A program made the translations under genes and the position numbers. From Longitalea luteola (lineage in GTDB: Bacteria > Bacteroidota > Bacteroidia > Chitinophagales > Chitinophagaceae), in NCBI RefSeq assembly GCF_017356035.1, contig NZ_JAFIQX010000006.1, positions 124,001 through 188,000 of the forward strand: a stretch of DNA of 64,000 bases, given 5' to 3'. Below the pieces are notes generated by a model. That model did no database searches. It was not told the DNA's origin and saw nothing but the letters and a program-made list of their open reading frames with translations. Positions 34,906 through 43,856 of this stretch are shown here, piece after piece; positions within the stretch are counted from its first letter, which is position 1, and the number at the start of each line of letters is the position of its first letter.

Positions 34906-35961
34906 TTATTGTACTTTGGTTAATTTAATTTTACTTTCAGGGCGTATTGCCAACAAAGCCGTGGTTATTACAGTATCTCCTTCCTTCACGCCATCTAATA
35001 CCTGTACATACGAAGAGTCACGAATACCTGTGGTAATTACTGCGAAATCGGGCTTACCACCTTTATAAACGATCACCCGTTTGTTACGCGCCTGCGGTAT
35101 TACGGCCTGCGAAGGAACAATGAGAGAATGATCATTCTTACCTAACTGCAAAGATACTTTAGCAAAAGCGCCGGGCACCAGCAGATCGTGTTTACCCTGT
35201 ACTACCGACCGCACCTTTAAGGTACGGGTATTGGCCTCGATATTCGATTCAGTAGCCAGAATAGCGGCTGTGAATTTATTATCACTGCCTGCAACGGTAA
35301 AGTTCACCTTTCTGCCTTTGCGCATGGCTTCGCTGTATTTCTCTGGTACAGAAAATTCCATTTTCAACTGGCTTACCTGGCTGATCGTGGTAAGCAGGGT
35401 GGTGGGAGTGATATAAGCGCCATTACTGATATTCTTTAACCCGATGCGGCCGGCAAACGGGGCCCGCACTTCCGTTTTATTGATGTTTACCTGGGTTAGT
35501 TCTATATCCGCTTTCAGGTTGCTTACTTCCAGTTCGCTGAGGTCATATTCCTGTTGGCTAATACCTTTGATATCTAATAATCCTTTCTGGCGTTCGGCTG
35601 TTTTTTGTGCGATCTGCAATTGCACCTGCAGCTTTTTGAGCTGTGCCTGCAGGTCGCCATCGAACAACTTTACCAGCAAAGTTCCTTTTTGTACATAACT
35701 TCCTTCCGGAATGTTTAACCATACCACCCGGCCAGATATTTCAGGACGGATCTCAGTTACTTCAAAGGGGAGCAGGGTACCGGGGATCTCGAGGTTTTCA
35801 CTAAGGGTTTTGGTCCTGACGATAAATGCCTCAGCCTGTACGGGACGGTCGCCGCCTCCGGGGCGGCCTGCGGCAGGAGCATTATTCTTTTTCTCACTTT
35901 TGCAGGAAATAAAAATGAAGGACAGAATAATTCCAATTACAATCCGGCTTTTACGGTTCAT
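34906..35961 (-). CDS. RND periplasmic adaptor lipoprotein (membrane fusion protein)
   Basis: 351 residues. A lipoprotein signal ends at the cysteine of FISCKS, so the protein is tethered to a membrane by lipid. It then shows barrel-sandwich halves (EISGRVVWLNIPEGSYVQKG and EVRAPFAGRIGLKNISNG) around a coiled coil (about residues 95-160), and a beta-barrel/membrane-proximal part. The ATG at 35961 is used since the upstream 25 codons do not form a signal. It is the first gene of the adaptor-permease-channel operon. Confidence 0.93.
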   Translation of the reverse strand: MNRKSRIVIGIILSFIFISCKSEKKNNAPAAGRPGGGDRPVQAEAFIVRTKTLSENLEIPGTLLPFEVTEIRPEISGRVVWLNIPEGSYVQKGTLLVKLFDGDLQAQLKKLQVQLQIAQKTAERQKGLLDIKGISQQEYDLSELEVSNLKADIELTQVNINKTEVRAPFAGRIGLKNISNGAYITPTTLLTTISQVSQLKMEFSVPEKYSEAMRKGRKVNFTVAGSDNKFTAAILATESNIEANTRTLKVRSVVQGKHDLLVPGAFAKVSLQLGKNDHSLIVPSQAVIPQARNKRVIVYKGGKPDFAVITTGIRDSSYVQVLDGVKEGDTVITTALLAIRPESKIKLTKVQ

Positions 35962-36159
35962 CTGATAGTTATAAAAGTTTAGTTGGTGTAAAACAATAAA
36001 AAACGGCAAACGTGAAAAAACATCCCTATCAATCATTTTGCGTTAACAGGAAAGCATTCTTTCACTATTGCCGTCATTACTTATGCTTCACGCCCGCAAA
36101 ATTAATATTTTAACTAAGGTTCGATATTAAAAAGAGATGAACGGCAGGCAGAACGGATG

Positions 36160-37281
36160 TCAACTTATTACTTTTAATATATTTTTAATCCTGTTCGCTT
36201 TATACGTCAAATCCTGTTTGTCCTTACTGACGATAGTTACATGCCCCATCTTGCGGCCAGGTTTCGTTTGTTTTTTTCCATAGAGATGAACAAATACATT
36301 CTCCATTTGCAGCACCTCTTCCAACCCCTGGTATTTCGCCTCGCCTTCAAACCCATCGGCGCCCACCAGGTTAACGATGGCAGCGGGCAGAATATGACCG
36401 GTGTTGCCTAAGGGATACTGTAACATAACGCGCCACAACATATCAAATTGCGAACTGTAATTGGCTTCTATAGTATGATGACCACTGTTATGAACCCGGG
36501 GCGCGGTCTCATTTACAAATACATCACCCTGTTTGTCGACAAATAACTCAACGGCAAAGATGCCCGGGCTTTTAAGGCCTTTTACCACAGCCAGGGAAAT
36601 AGCCTCCACCTTCCATAAGGTTTTTTCGGTGAGCTCGGCCGGACTAAGCTGGTAATCGAGCAGGTTCAGGCGGGGATCAACGACCATATCAACAGGCGGG
36701 TATAAAGCGGTTTCGCCCTTATCGTTCACGGCAATGATCTGGGATATTTCCCGCTGTATGGTAACCATTTTCTCGAGCACGGCCGGAGCATCGAACCCTT
36801 TGCCAAGGTCATCGGCTGTTTTCAGCAATTGAACACCCCGGCCGTCGTAACCGCCGATACCCACCTTATGTACAGCAGGCAGGAAGCCGGCATTGGCCTT
36901 TAATTCGGCCAGGTTCTGTGTAATAACAAAAGACGAAGTAGGGATCTGGGCCTCTTTATAGAACTCTTTTTGCAGGATCTTGTTTTTTATGGTGCGAAGG
37001 GCGGCAGCGCGGGGGTACACCCGTACGCCTTCCTGTTCCAGTTTTTCGAGGGCGTCGTCATTCACAGATTCAATTTCAATGGTAATGGCATCCAGTCCTT
37101 TCCCGAAATTGTACACATCATCAAAATTGCGAATATCACCTTTAACAAAATGATGGCATAAATGGGCTGCCGGACAAAATTCGTCGTTTTCCAGCACGAA
37201 TGTTTCAACGGGATAGTTGGCTGCGGCCTGTAACAGCATTCGGCCTAATTGTCCGCCGCCTAGAATACCAATTTTTTGCAT
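36160..37281 (-). CDS. purK: N5-carboxyaminoimidazole ribonucleotide synthase PurK
   Basis: An ATP-grasp enzyme that carboxylates AIR with bicarbonate and ATP, giving the substrate of PurE. The 373 residues have GILGGGQLGRMLLQAA at the N-terminus, VGIGGYDGRGVQL (the ATP-grasp loop), and NETAPRVHNSGHHTIEA near the metal site. A TATCTTTG element lies 21 nt before the ATG. It is separated from purE by the RND operon. Confidence 0.96.
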   Translation of the reverse strand: MQKIGILGGGQLGRMLLQAAANYPVETFVLENDEFCPAAHLCHHFVKGDIRNFDDVYNFGKGLDAITIEIESVNDDALEKLEQEGVRVYPRAAALRTIKNKILQKEFYKEAQIPTSSFVITQNLAELKANAGFLPAVHKVGIGGYDGRGVQLLKTADDLGKGFDAPAVLEKMVTIQREISQIIAVNDKGETALYPPVDMVVDPRLNLLDYQLSPAELTEKTLWKVEAISLAVVKGLKSPGIFAVELFVDKQGDVFVNETAPRVHNSGHHTIEANYSSQFDMLWRVMLQYPLGNTGHILPAAIVNLVGADGFEGEAKYQGLEEVLQMENVFVHLYGKKQTKPGRKMGHVTIVSKDKQDLTYKANRIKNILKVIS

Positions 37282-37302
37282 GGTTAGTATTTAGTTAAGC
37301 GG

Positions 37303-37310
37303 CAAAGATA
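37303..37310 (-). promoter_or_regulatory. purK -7 element
   Basis: TATCTTTG on the minus strand, a perfect TAnnTTTG match, 21 nt before the purK ATG. It is divergent from the plus-strand element at 37347. Confidence 0.65.
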
Positions 37311-37346
37311 AGGAAGTCAGGGGGGAGGGGAAATCAGCAATTTTTC

Positions 37347-37354
37347 TATCTTTG
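37347..37354 (+). promoter_or_regulatory. -7 element leading to the small frame and hppD
   Basis: TATCTTTG, a perfect match, 28 nt before the ATG of the 36-codon frame and about 215 nt before hppD. Confidence 0.6.
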
Positions 37355-37382
37355 CTTCCTAAGTACTGAGCCATATTATATT

Positions 37383-37493
37383 ATGCAACCCGATTACCCG
37401 CATAAGATTTTTAATGATAAACGCATGGGCTATTGCCTGCTGATGGAAGCATTGGCTATGGACAGTCATTTACAGGATTTACCCCGCTTTTAA
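37383..37493 (+). CDS. Possible 36-residue leader or small protein before hppD
   Basis: A frame of 36 codons starts 28 nt after a perfect -7 element and ends 75 nt before hppD. The product begins MQPDYPHKIFNDKRMGYCLL and ends QDLPRF. It is not unusually rich in Tyr or Phe, so a classical attenuator is not evident. It may be a real small protein, a leader peptide, the remnant of a longer gene, or chance. No homologue comes to mind. Confidence 0.3.
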   Translation: MQPDYPHKIFNDKRMGYCLLMEALAMDSHLQDLPRF

Positions 37494-37568
37494 CGCTATT
37501 CTTTGCTGCAATTATGGGTTAATTGTACGCCTGGCTTTATTCTTTAATACCATTTAAACTAAAATACC

Positions 37569-38696
37569 ATGTCAAACACATTGACGGCGGCTGCACCGAC
37601 CACGCAAACCGATTTTTTACCGCTTGAAGGAACCGATTATGTAGAGTTTTACGTAGGCAATGCCAAACAGGCTGCCCATTTCTATAAAACCGCTTTTGGT
37701 TTTCAATCCCTGGCCTATGCCGGTCCGGAAACCGGCGTGAAAGACCGCGCCAGTTATGCCATCAGGCAAAACAAACTCACCTTTGTGTTGACCACCCCCC
37801 TGCGTGCAGGCAACCCTATAGCCGACCATATTTACAAACATGGCGATGGCGTAAAAGTGCTGGCGCTGCGCGTTCAGGATGCTACCAAAGCCTGGCAGGA
37901 AACCACCAGCCGGGGCGGCAAAAGCTATATGGAACCTACGCGCCTCACCGATGAATCTGGCGAAGTGGTATTAAGCGGTATTCATACCTACGGCGATACC
38001 GTGCATGTATTTGTGGAAAGGAAAAACTATACGGGCGCCTTCATGCCCGGTTTCAAGGAATGGAAAACAGTATACAACCCAACGGATACCGGCCTGCAGT
38101 ATGTTGACCATTGCGTTGGCAATGTTGGCTGGAACCAGATGAACAAATGGGTTGGTTTTTATGAAGAAGTACTGGGTTTCCGCAATATTTTGAGTTTTGA
38201 CGATAATGATATTTCAACCGAATATTCGGCATTGATGAGTAAAGTGATGAGCAATGGCAATGGGTTTGTTAAATTCCCCATTAATGAGCCGGCAGAAGGC
38301 CGCAAAAAATCGCAGGTAGAAGAATACCTGGAATTTTATGACGGGGAAGGCTGCCAGCACGTAGCCCTGGCAACGAATAATATTGTTGAAACCGTGACTA
38401 CCTTACGCGACCGCGGTGTAGAGTTCCTCAAAGTGCCCACTACCTACTATGACGATCTGCTCGACCGGGTAGGGCATATCGATGAAGACCTGGAACCATT
38501 GAAAGAACTGGGCATTTTGGTCGATCGCGACGATGAGGGATACCTGTTGCAGATCTTTACCCGCCCCGTTGAAGACCGCCCCACGTTATTTTTTGAGATC
38601 ATTCAACGTAAAGGCGCCAAAAGTTTCGGAAAAGGGAACTTTAAAGCCCTGTTCGAAGCCATTGAGCGGGAACAGGAACTGAGAGGAAACTTGTAA
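37569..38696 (+). CDS. hppD: 4-hydroxyphenylpyruvate dioxygenase
   Basis: A Fe(II) dioxygenase of tyrosine catabolism that converts 4-hydroxyphenylpyruvate to homogentisate. The 375 residues form two vicinal-oxygen-chelate modules. The iron ligands are visible as H181 (VDHCVGNVGWNQM), H264 (GCQHVALATNN) and E343 (FFEIIQRKG), and the C-terminal GAKSFGKGNFKALFEAIE is typical. It should be active. The next pathway gene (homogentisate dioxygenase) is not adjacent. Confidence 0.96.
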   Translation: MSNTLTAAAPTTQTDFLPLEGTDYVEFYVGNAKQAAHFYKTAFGFQSLAYAGPETGVKDRASYAIRQNKLTFVLTTPLRAGNPIADHIYKHGDGVKVLALRVQDATKAWQETTSRGGKSYMEPTRLTDESGEVVLSGIHTYGDTVHVFVERKNYTGAFMPGFKEWKTVYNPTDTGLQYVDHCVGNVGWNQMNKWVGFYEEVLGFRNILSFDDNDISTEYSALMSKVMSNGNGFVKFPINEPAEGRKKSQVEEYLEFYDGEGCQHVALATNNIVETVTTLRDRGVEFLKVPTTYYDDLLDRVGHIDEDLEPLKELGILVDRDDEGYLLQIFTRPVEDRPTLFFEIIQRKGAKSFGKGNFKALFEAIEREQELRGNL

Positions 38697-38722
38697 TTAA
38701 TATTGAGAAGAACTGCCAATCG

Positions 38723-38767
38723 GAAAGTCCGGATGAGATGAAGCAAACATCTTTGTTCCGGGCTTTC
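38723..38767 (+). terminator. hppD terminator-like hairpin
   Basis: GAAAGTCCGG / CCGGGCTTTC stem with an inner GATG/CATC hairpin, followed by TCATTTTG. Confidence 0.6.
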
Positions 38768-38779
38768 TCATTTTGAAAT

Positions 38780-38967
38780 GCTGTTACCGGTTACCAGATA
38801 CCAGCTGCGGGGGCTCAAATCAATGACAGCCTCACCGGTGCCGGGTATGCCGGCTTTAAGGTCCTGATAACTGAAGGCCCGGTGTGGCAAGCTTTGAAAC
38901 CTGTAATACGATTCATCAGAAAGTCCTGTCTTTCCCTGGTAACCGGAAACCGGTAACTGGTAACCTT
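38780..38967. repeat. Word-family A element, longest copy
   Basis: Left arm CTGTTACCGGTTACCAGATA (38780-38812 overall), inverted right arm CTGGTAACCGGAAACCGGTA and onwards (38936-38967), core about 120 nt. The left core edge GGGGGCTCAAAT resembles that of the copy at 21474. Confidence 0.82.
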
Positions 38968-39223
38968 AATTCGCATGAACCTTATTCATTATTTCTTGTT
39001 GAATTGGCTGAATATGAAATGGTGACCGGTGCTGAACTGGAATAAATAAACAGGCTGACATCATTTATGGCTTCACAAGTGAAGTACAAAGACTTGTGTA
39101 TTTTCCACAATGTGAATAAGCTAAAATGCTTTTTGGTGCTTTGTTTGTATTAATTTTAACACCGATTCACAGAATGCAGTAAATAATCATAACCTATTTT
39201 CGTTTTAATTCCAGTTACCTTAC

Positions 39224-40408
39224 ATGAGATACTCGTATATACTTTTACTGGCGGCCTTAGGCCTTGTAAGAACTGCATCAGCGCAAACCGTTGCTGCCAG
39301 TATTAATTTTATCGAATACCAGCGATCCTTTCCCCGCATGAACGATGCGCTCAGGCATAAGCAGGACACCCTGATGAAGCAATTCGAGGAAAAAAGATTA
39401 ACCTGGCCTGCCAAATACATTTACTTACGGTCTTTCAAATACGACAGCCAGCTGGAAGTTTGGGTAAAACAGGACCTGAACGAGAACTTCAAATTGTTTA
39501 AGACCTACCGGGTATGCGCCATGGCCGGATCGTTGGGCCCTAAACGCATGCAGGGCGATTACCAGGTTCCTGAAGGCTTTTACTATATCAATGAATTCAA
39601 TCCCAAAAGCCAGTACCATTTGTCGCTGGGTTTGAATTATCCCAATGCATCAGACAAGATCCTCAGCGATTCCCTGATGCCCGGCGGCGATATTTACATC
39701 CACGGCAGCTGCGTTACCACAGGCTGTATTCCGGTGAACAATGAACAGATTGAAGAATTATACATTCTGGCGGCCCATGCCCGCAGTGAAGGCCAGGATT
39801 TCATTCCAGTGCATATATTCCCCATTCGCTTCGACAATCCGCGCAGCAGCGAATATCTGAGAAAATATATTAAGGATTTCCCCGAGTATAAAATGATGGC
39901 CGACGAATTGAAACATGCATATACCTACTTCGAAAAAACGCGCAAATTGCCCGTGATCATGGTATCGAAGAAAGGTGATTATGTGGTAGACGGCATCATT
40001 CCCAAGGAAAAAGAAGTGGTGGTGGTCAAAAAGGAACGCCGCCCGCTTAAGACCTATAACCAGGCAGAAATTGCTACGGTGGTGGAACGTTTACCGGTAT
40101 TTCCCGGCGGCAATGAAAAGTTCCAGGCGTTTATCGATAACCTGGGAAAAGAAATGGCGGCTTACCTGGGGGAGAACCAGGCAAAGACCTTTGCCATGGT
40201 TGAGTTTGTGATCGATAAGCAAGGGAAAGTGATCTATGCCAATGTCATCAAAGGTGGTAACGACGACCTGAACGATAAACTTATTGAAGCGTTTGAGAAC
40301 ATGCCGCAATGGACACCTGCCGTAAAACATGAACAGACGGTTTCGGTGAAATTGAAACAGACCATCTTTATTGAAAAGCCCGAGACGCAGGTTATTTCAA
40401 GGCAATAA
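39224..40408 (+). CDS. L,D-transpeptidase (YafK-like) fused to a TonB C-terminal domain
   Basis: A 394-residue exported protein. A signal peptide (MRYSYILLLAALGLVRTASA) is followed by a YkuD/YafK-like catalytic domain (about residues 60-220) with IHGSCVTTGCIPV: H160 and C168 are the expected catalytic pair of peptidoglycan L,D-transpeptidases. Residues about 290-390 match a TonB_C domain (LPVFPGGNEKFQAFIDNLGK, FVIDKQGKVIYANVIKGG). No N-terminal membrane anchor of TonB is present. The protein may crosslink or trim cell wall while its C domain contacts a periplasmic or outer-membrane partner; this is inference. Confidence 0.85.
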   Translation: MRYSYILLLAALGLVRTASAQTVAASINFIEYQRSFPRMNDALRHKQDTLMKQFEEKRLTWPAKYIYLRSFKYDSQLEVWVKQDLNENFKLFKTYRVCAMAGSLGPKRMQGDYQVPEGFYYINEFNPKSQYHLSLGLNYPNASDKILSDSLMPGGDIYIHGSCVTTGCIPVNNEQIEELYILAAHARSEGQDFIPVHIFPIRFDNPRSSEYLRKYIKDFPEYKMMADELKHAYTYFEKTRKLPVIMVSKKGDYVVDGIIPKEKEVVVVKKERRPLKTYNQAEIATVVERLPVFPGGNEKFQAFIDNLGKEMAAYLGENQAKTFAMVEFVIDKQGKVIYANVIKGGNDDLNDKLIEAFENMPQWTPAVKHEQTVSVKLKQTIFIEKPETQVISRQ

Positions 40409-40410
40409 TA

Positions 40411-40616
40411 CCGTGAAACGGCAGACGGCATACGGCAAAAGGTTTCCTCAACATTTGCCACCTGCTATAGCCAAACGACTCATAAATTAAAAGCAATGTA
40501 TTAAATAAGAAATGCCCCTGGTTAATCCAGGGGCATTTCTTATTATAATGTCGATATAAGTTAAGTCTAATGAATAGTTTACGGCTGTTTTACGTTTGCC
40601 GTCTGCCGTTTCACGA
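40411..40616. repeat. Word-family F inverted-repeat element
   Basis: A perfect 19-nt arm CGTGAAACGGCAGACGGCA at 40411-40429 has its reverse complement at 40598-40616. The 206-bp element starts 2 nt after a stop codon, ends exactly at the stop of the minus-strand small gene and contains the terminator hairpin at 40504. Confidence 0.85.
40504..40545. terminator. Strong bidirectional terminator
   Basis: AAATAAGAAATGCCCCTGG / CCAGGGGCATTTCTTATT, a stem of about 18 bp with a TTAAT loop. It serves the convergent L,D-transpeptidase and small membrane protein genes. Confidence 0.85.
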
Positions 40617-40769
40617 TTAAATGATGTCCATAGCCTTTACAAAAAAAGTACATACAAAAGGCAGGATCAGGGTCAGATATTCCCAATGTGTAGCAATAGC
40701 AAAAAGAAACGCAGCTGTAGATGCTAAAAACAGGATCCAGTACATAAATTTAGAGGTGCCATTAGCCAT
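40617..40769 (-). CDS. 50-residue membrane protein
   Basis: A short gene. The product begins MANGTSKFMYWILFLAST and has two hydrophobic helices (about residues 9-27 and 30-46) separated by THWEY, ending KAMDII. A perfect -7 element (TATTTTTG) lies 17 nt before the ATG and a terminator lies downstream, both supporting expression. I do not recognise the family. Two closely spaced helices suggest a hairpin in the inner membrane. Confidence 0.65.
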   Translation of the reverse strand: MANGTSKFMYWILFLASTAAFLFAIATHWEYLTLILPFVCTFFVKAMDII

Positions 40770-40786
40770 ATCGTAAAAATTTTGGG

Positions 40787-40794
40787 CAAAAATA
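40787..40794 (-). promoter_or_regulatory. -7 element of the 50-residue protein gene
   Basis: TATTTTTG on the minus strand, 17 nt before the ATG at 40769. Confidence 0.6.
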
Positions 40795-41027
40795 GGGCGA
40801 AACTTCGGAACCTAAAAGAATGGGTATGTATTTTTTACTATCTTTCAAACCTCAATTCCCTTCTGGTTTTGGCCTGCTGTGAATGTCCATGGAATATCCC
40901 GAGCCTTTAAGGCACATTTAGCATTAATTAACGTGCTTGCAATAATTTCGTTCTGAACATGAATGCTTTATCTGGCTTTTCCTTTGCATAAGCCGGGAAA
41001 GTGCACTATAAAAACACTATTACTGTT

Positions 41028-43721
41028 ATGACGATCCATTTTTACATAAGGTTTTACACCCGGCCGGGCGAGGCCCTTTTTGTTACCGGGAATACCGATG
41101 AGCTGGGAAATAACAATATTGAGCAGGCAGTTCCTTTAACCTGGCTGAACAATGACCTATGGACGGGCACAGTCACTATTAATAACCCTCAGACAGATAC
41201 GATCGAATACGCCTACATTTACCAGGGTTTGGATGGACAACGGGTGCAGGAGTGGGACGATAAGAAATCGATCGACATTACCAAAAATCCCATGCAGGAG
41301 ACCAGGGTGTTGGATACCTGGAACCATCCCGGTGAATACGAAAACGCCTTTTATACCGCTCCATTCCAGGAGATCCTGCTGAAAGAAAATGAAACCCGTA
41401 CGAAAGCAAAAGCGGTTAAACATGCCACCCATTACTTTAAGGTAAAAGCACCCCTGCTTCAAAAAAACGAAGTGGTGTGTTTACTGGGCAGCACCAAAGC
41501 GATGGCCGACTGGAATGAAGCGGAACCGGTATTACTGCACCGGGAAAACAACTGGTGGACGGTAAAACTGCAACTGCCTAAGGAGTCATTTCCCATTCAA
41601 TACAAATACGGCGTCTATAATATTAAAAGCAAAACCTTTGTTCGTTATGAAGACGGGGAGAACCGGTGGTTGCACGGCGACGCACTGGTGAATACGCTCA
41701 CCATCTTACACGACGGGTTCGTTCATTTGCCCAATACAACCTGGAAAGGCGCCGGCGTGGTAATTCCGGTGTTCAGCCTGCGCAGTAAGAACTCATTCGG
41801 CGCCGGCGAGTTCACCGACCTCAAACTGCTGGTTGACTGGGCGGTGAAGACCGGCATGAAAATGATCCAGATACTGCCGGTGAACGATACCATTGCGACG
41901 CACACCTGGGCAGACTCATACCCGTATGCGGCGATCTCGGCATTTGCTTTACATCCACTGTACCTCAACATTAATAAAGTAGCCGGAAAGAAATACGCCA
42001 ACCTCCTGAAGCCGCTGAAGAAGAAGCAAGCGCAGCTGAATGAACTGCCCGATGTGGATTATGAAGCTGTAATGCATGTAAAGCTGGCAGCTATTAAAGA
42101 GTTATACATGGTGCAAAAGGAGGAACTGGCAAACGATCCCGATTACCAGGAGTTTTTTGAGAACAATCAACACTGGCTGGTTCCGTATGCAGTTTTCTGC
42201 AGCCTGCGCGACCGCTATGGAACGGCAGATTTCAATCAATGGAAAACGAATACTACATATAATAGTGAAGCCATTCAAAAACTGGCTTCGCCCAAAAGCA
42301 AACAATACGATCAGATTGCCATACACTATTTCACCCAATATCATTTGCATATCCAGTTACGGGAGGCAACCGACTATGCGCATAAAAATGGCATAATCTT
42401 AAAAGGTGATATTCCCATTGGCGTGTATCGGTATGGCAGCGATGCCTGGGTAGAACCGGAATTGTATCATATGGAAATGCAGGCCGGGGCGCCACCGGAT
42501 GATTTTGCCGTACGAGGACAGAACTGGGGCTTTCCGACATACAACTGGGACCGGATGGCGGCTGACGGTTATGAATGGTGGCACCAGCGGTTCATTCAAA
42601 TGAGCAATTACTTCGATGCATTCCGCATAGACCATATTCTGGGTTTCTTTCGCATCTGGAGCATTCCATCGCATGCAGTAGAAGGCATTATGGGCCGTTT
42701 TGTTCACGCATTGCCGGTGTACGTCGAAGAATTTGAACAGCGTGGCATCTGGTTTAATGCAGTCAGGTATTGCCAGCCGTACATTAATGACAGCGTATTG
42801 TGGGAATTATTCGGTCCGAACAATGAAAAGTTCAAGCCCTTCCTCGATGCAACCGGCAACCAGTATACGTTAAAGCCGGAATTTGCAACCCAGCGACAGG
42901 TGGAAGCTTATTTTGATGCCCTGGAACGCAGTGAAGAAAATCAGCACTTACGGCAGGGTTTGTATGATCTTATTTCGAACGTTATATTATTTGAGGAACC
43001 AGGCTCCGGAGGCAGGCAATACCATTTCAGGATTGGTGTTGAAAGCACCACTTCCTTCAGGCACCTGGAATGGCACGAACAGGAAAAACTGAAAGATCTG
43101 TATATAAATTATTTTTATCACCGCCAGGAACATTTCTGGATGCAGGAAGCTATGCGTAAATTGCCGGCGCTTAAGCGTTCAACCAATATGCTTATTTGTG
43201 GAGAAGACCTGGGCATGGTGCCGCATTGCGTACCGGAGGTGATGAAACAATTAGGTGTGTTGAGCCTGGAAATACAACGGATGCCAAAAAACATCCATAC
43301 TGAGTTCTTTCATCCGGCACAGGCGCCCTATTTATCGGTGGTAACACCCTCCACGCACGATATGAGCACCGTGCGCGGCTGGTGGGAAGAGGACCGCACA
43401 AAAACACAGCGGTTCTATAACCATGTGCTGGGGCAATGGGGCGATGCGCCACCGACCTGTGAAGCCTGGATCAATAAAGCCATTGTGATACAGCATTTGG
43501 ATTCGCCTGCTATGTGGGCCACTTTTCAACTGCAGGATCTGCTGGGCATGAATGAAACGTTACGACGGGCCAACCCGCACGAGGAACGCATAAATGTGCC
43601 GGCCATACCCAAACATTACTGGCGTTACCGGATGCATATTACGCTGGAACAGTTGCTGAAGGAGAAAGAGTTTAATACAGAGCTGGAAGAGTACATCCGG
43701 GATGCAGGGAGAAGTAATTAG
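41028..43721 (+). CDS. malQ: 4-alpha-glucanotransferase (amylomaltase) with two starch-binding modules
   Basis: A GH77 enzyme that transfers alpha-1,4-glucan chains between maltodextrins. The 897 residues begin with two CBM20 modules (about 1-100 and 125-225; YIRFYTRPGEALFVTGNTDE and FKVKAPLLQKNEVVCLLG). The GH77 barrel follows with AFRIDHILGFFRIW (nucleophile Asp) and ICGEDLGMVPHCVP (acid/base Glu). This is the plant DPE2-like long type common in Bacteroidota. The ATG at 41028 is preferred over a GTG nine codons earlier. It ends in a family-C repeat that supplies the TAG. Confidence 0.95.
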   Translation: MTIHFYIRFYTRPGEALFVTGNTDELGNNNIEQAVPLTWLNNDLWTGTVTINNPQTDTIEYAYIYQGLDGQRVQEWDDKKSIDITKNPMQETRVLDTWNHPGEYENAFYTAPFQEILLKENETRTKAKAVKHATHYFKVKAPLLQKNEVVCLLGSTKAMADWNEAEPVLLHRENNWWTVKLQLPKESFPIQYKYGVYNIKSKTFVRYEDGENRWLHGDALVNTLTILHDGFVHLPNTTWKGAGVVIPVFSLRSKNSFGAGEFTDLKLLVDWAVKTGMKMIQILPVNDTIATHTWADSYPYAAISAFALHPLYLNINKVAGKKYANLLKPLKKKQAQLNELPDVDYEAVMHVKLAAIKELYMVQKEELANDPDYQEFFENNQHWLVPYAVFCSLRDRYGTADFNQWKTNTTYNSEAIQKLASPKSKQYDQIAIHYFTQYHLHIQLREATDYAHKNGIILKGDIPIGVYRYGSDAWVEPELYHMEMQAGAPPDDFAVRGQNWGFPTYNWDRMAADGYEWWHQRFIQMSNYFDAFRIDHILGFFRIWSIPSHAVEGIMGRFVHALPVYVEEFEQRGIWFNAVRYCQPYINDSVLWELFGPNNEKFKPFLDATGNQYTLKPEFATQRQVEAYFDALERSEENQHLRQGLYDLISNVILFEEPGSGGRQYHFRIGVESTTSFRHLEWHEQEKLKDLYINYFYHRQEHFWMQEAMRKLPALKRSTNMLICGEDLGMVPHCVPEVMKQLGVLSLEIQRMPKNIHTEFFHPAQAPYLSVVTPSTHDMSTVRGWWEEDRTKTQRFYNHVLGQWGDAPPTCEAWINKAIVIQHLDSPAMWATFQLQDLLGMNETLRRANPHEERINVPAIPKHYWRYRMHITLEQLLKEKEFNTELEEYIRDAGRSN

Positions 43722-43819
43722 CTAATGTGATAATTCGATAATTGGATAATGTGATAATGGAACAGCCAGGCATTCCATTATCACATCATCACATCATCAC
43801 ATCATCAAATTATCACATT
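43718..43819. repeat. Word-family C element, best inverted copy
   Basis: Left arm TTAGCTAATGTGATAATTCG and onwards, right arm ATTATCACATCATCACATCA and onwards to ATTATCACATT. The malQ stop codon lies in the left arm. Confidence 0.8.
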
Positions 43820-43856
43820 GGTTTTTGTCACCATTCAACATAGACCACCAACCTTA

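Larger units (their letters stand above)
38697..39223. other. 527-bp intergenic region after hppD
   Basis: Holds a terminator (38723-38767) and a family-A inverted element (38780-38967). The remaining 250 nt is AT-rich and presumably carries the promoter of the L,D-transpeptidase gene; no clear TAnnTTTG was found there. Confidence 0.55.
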
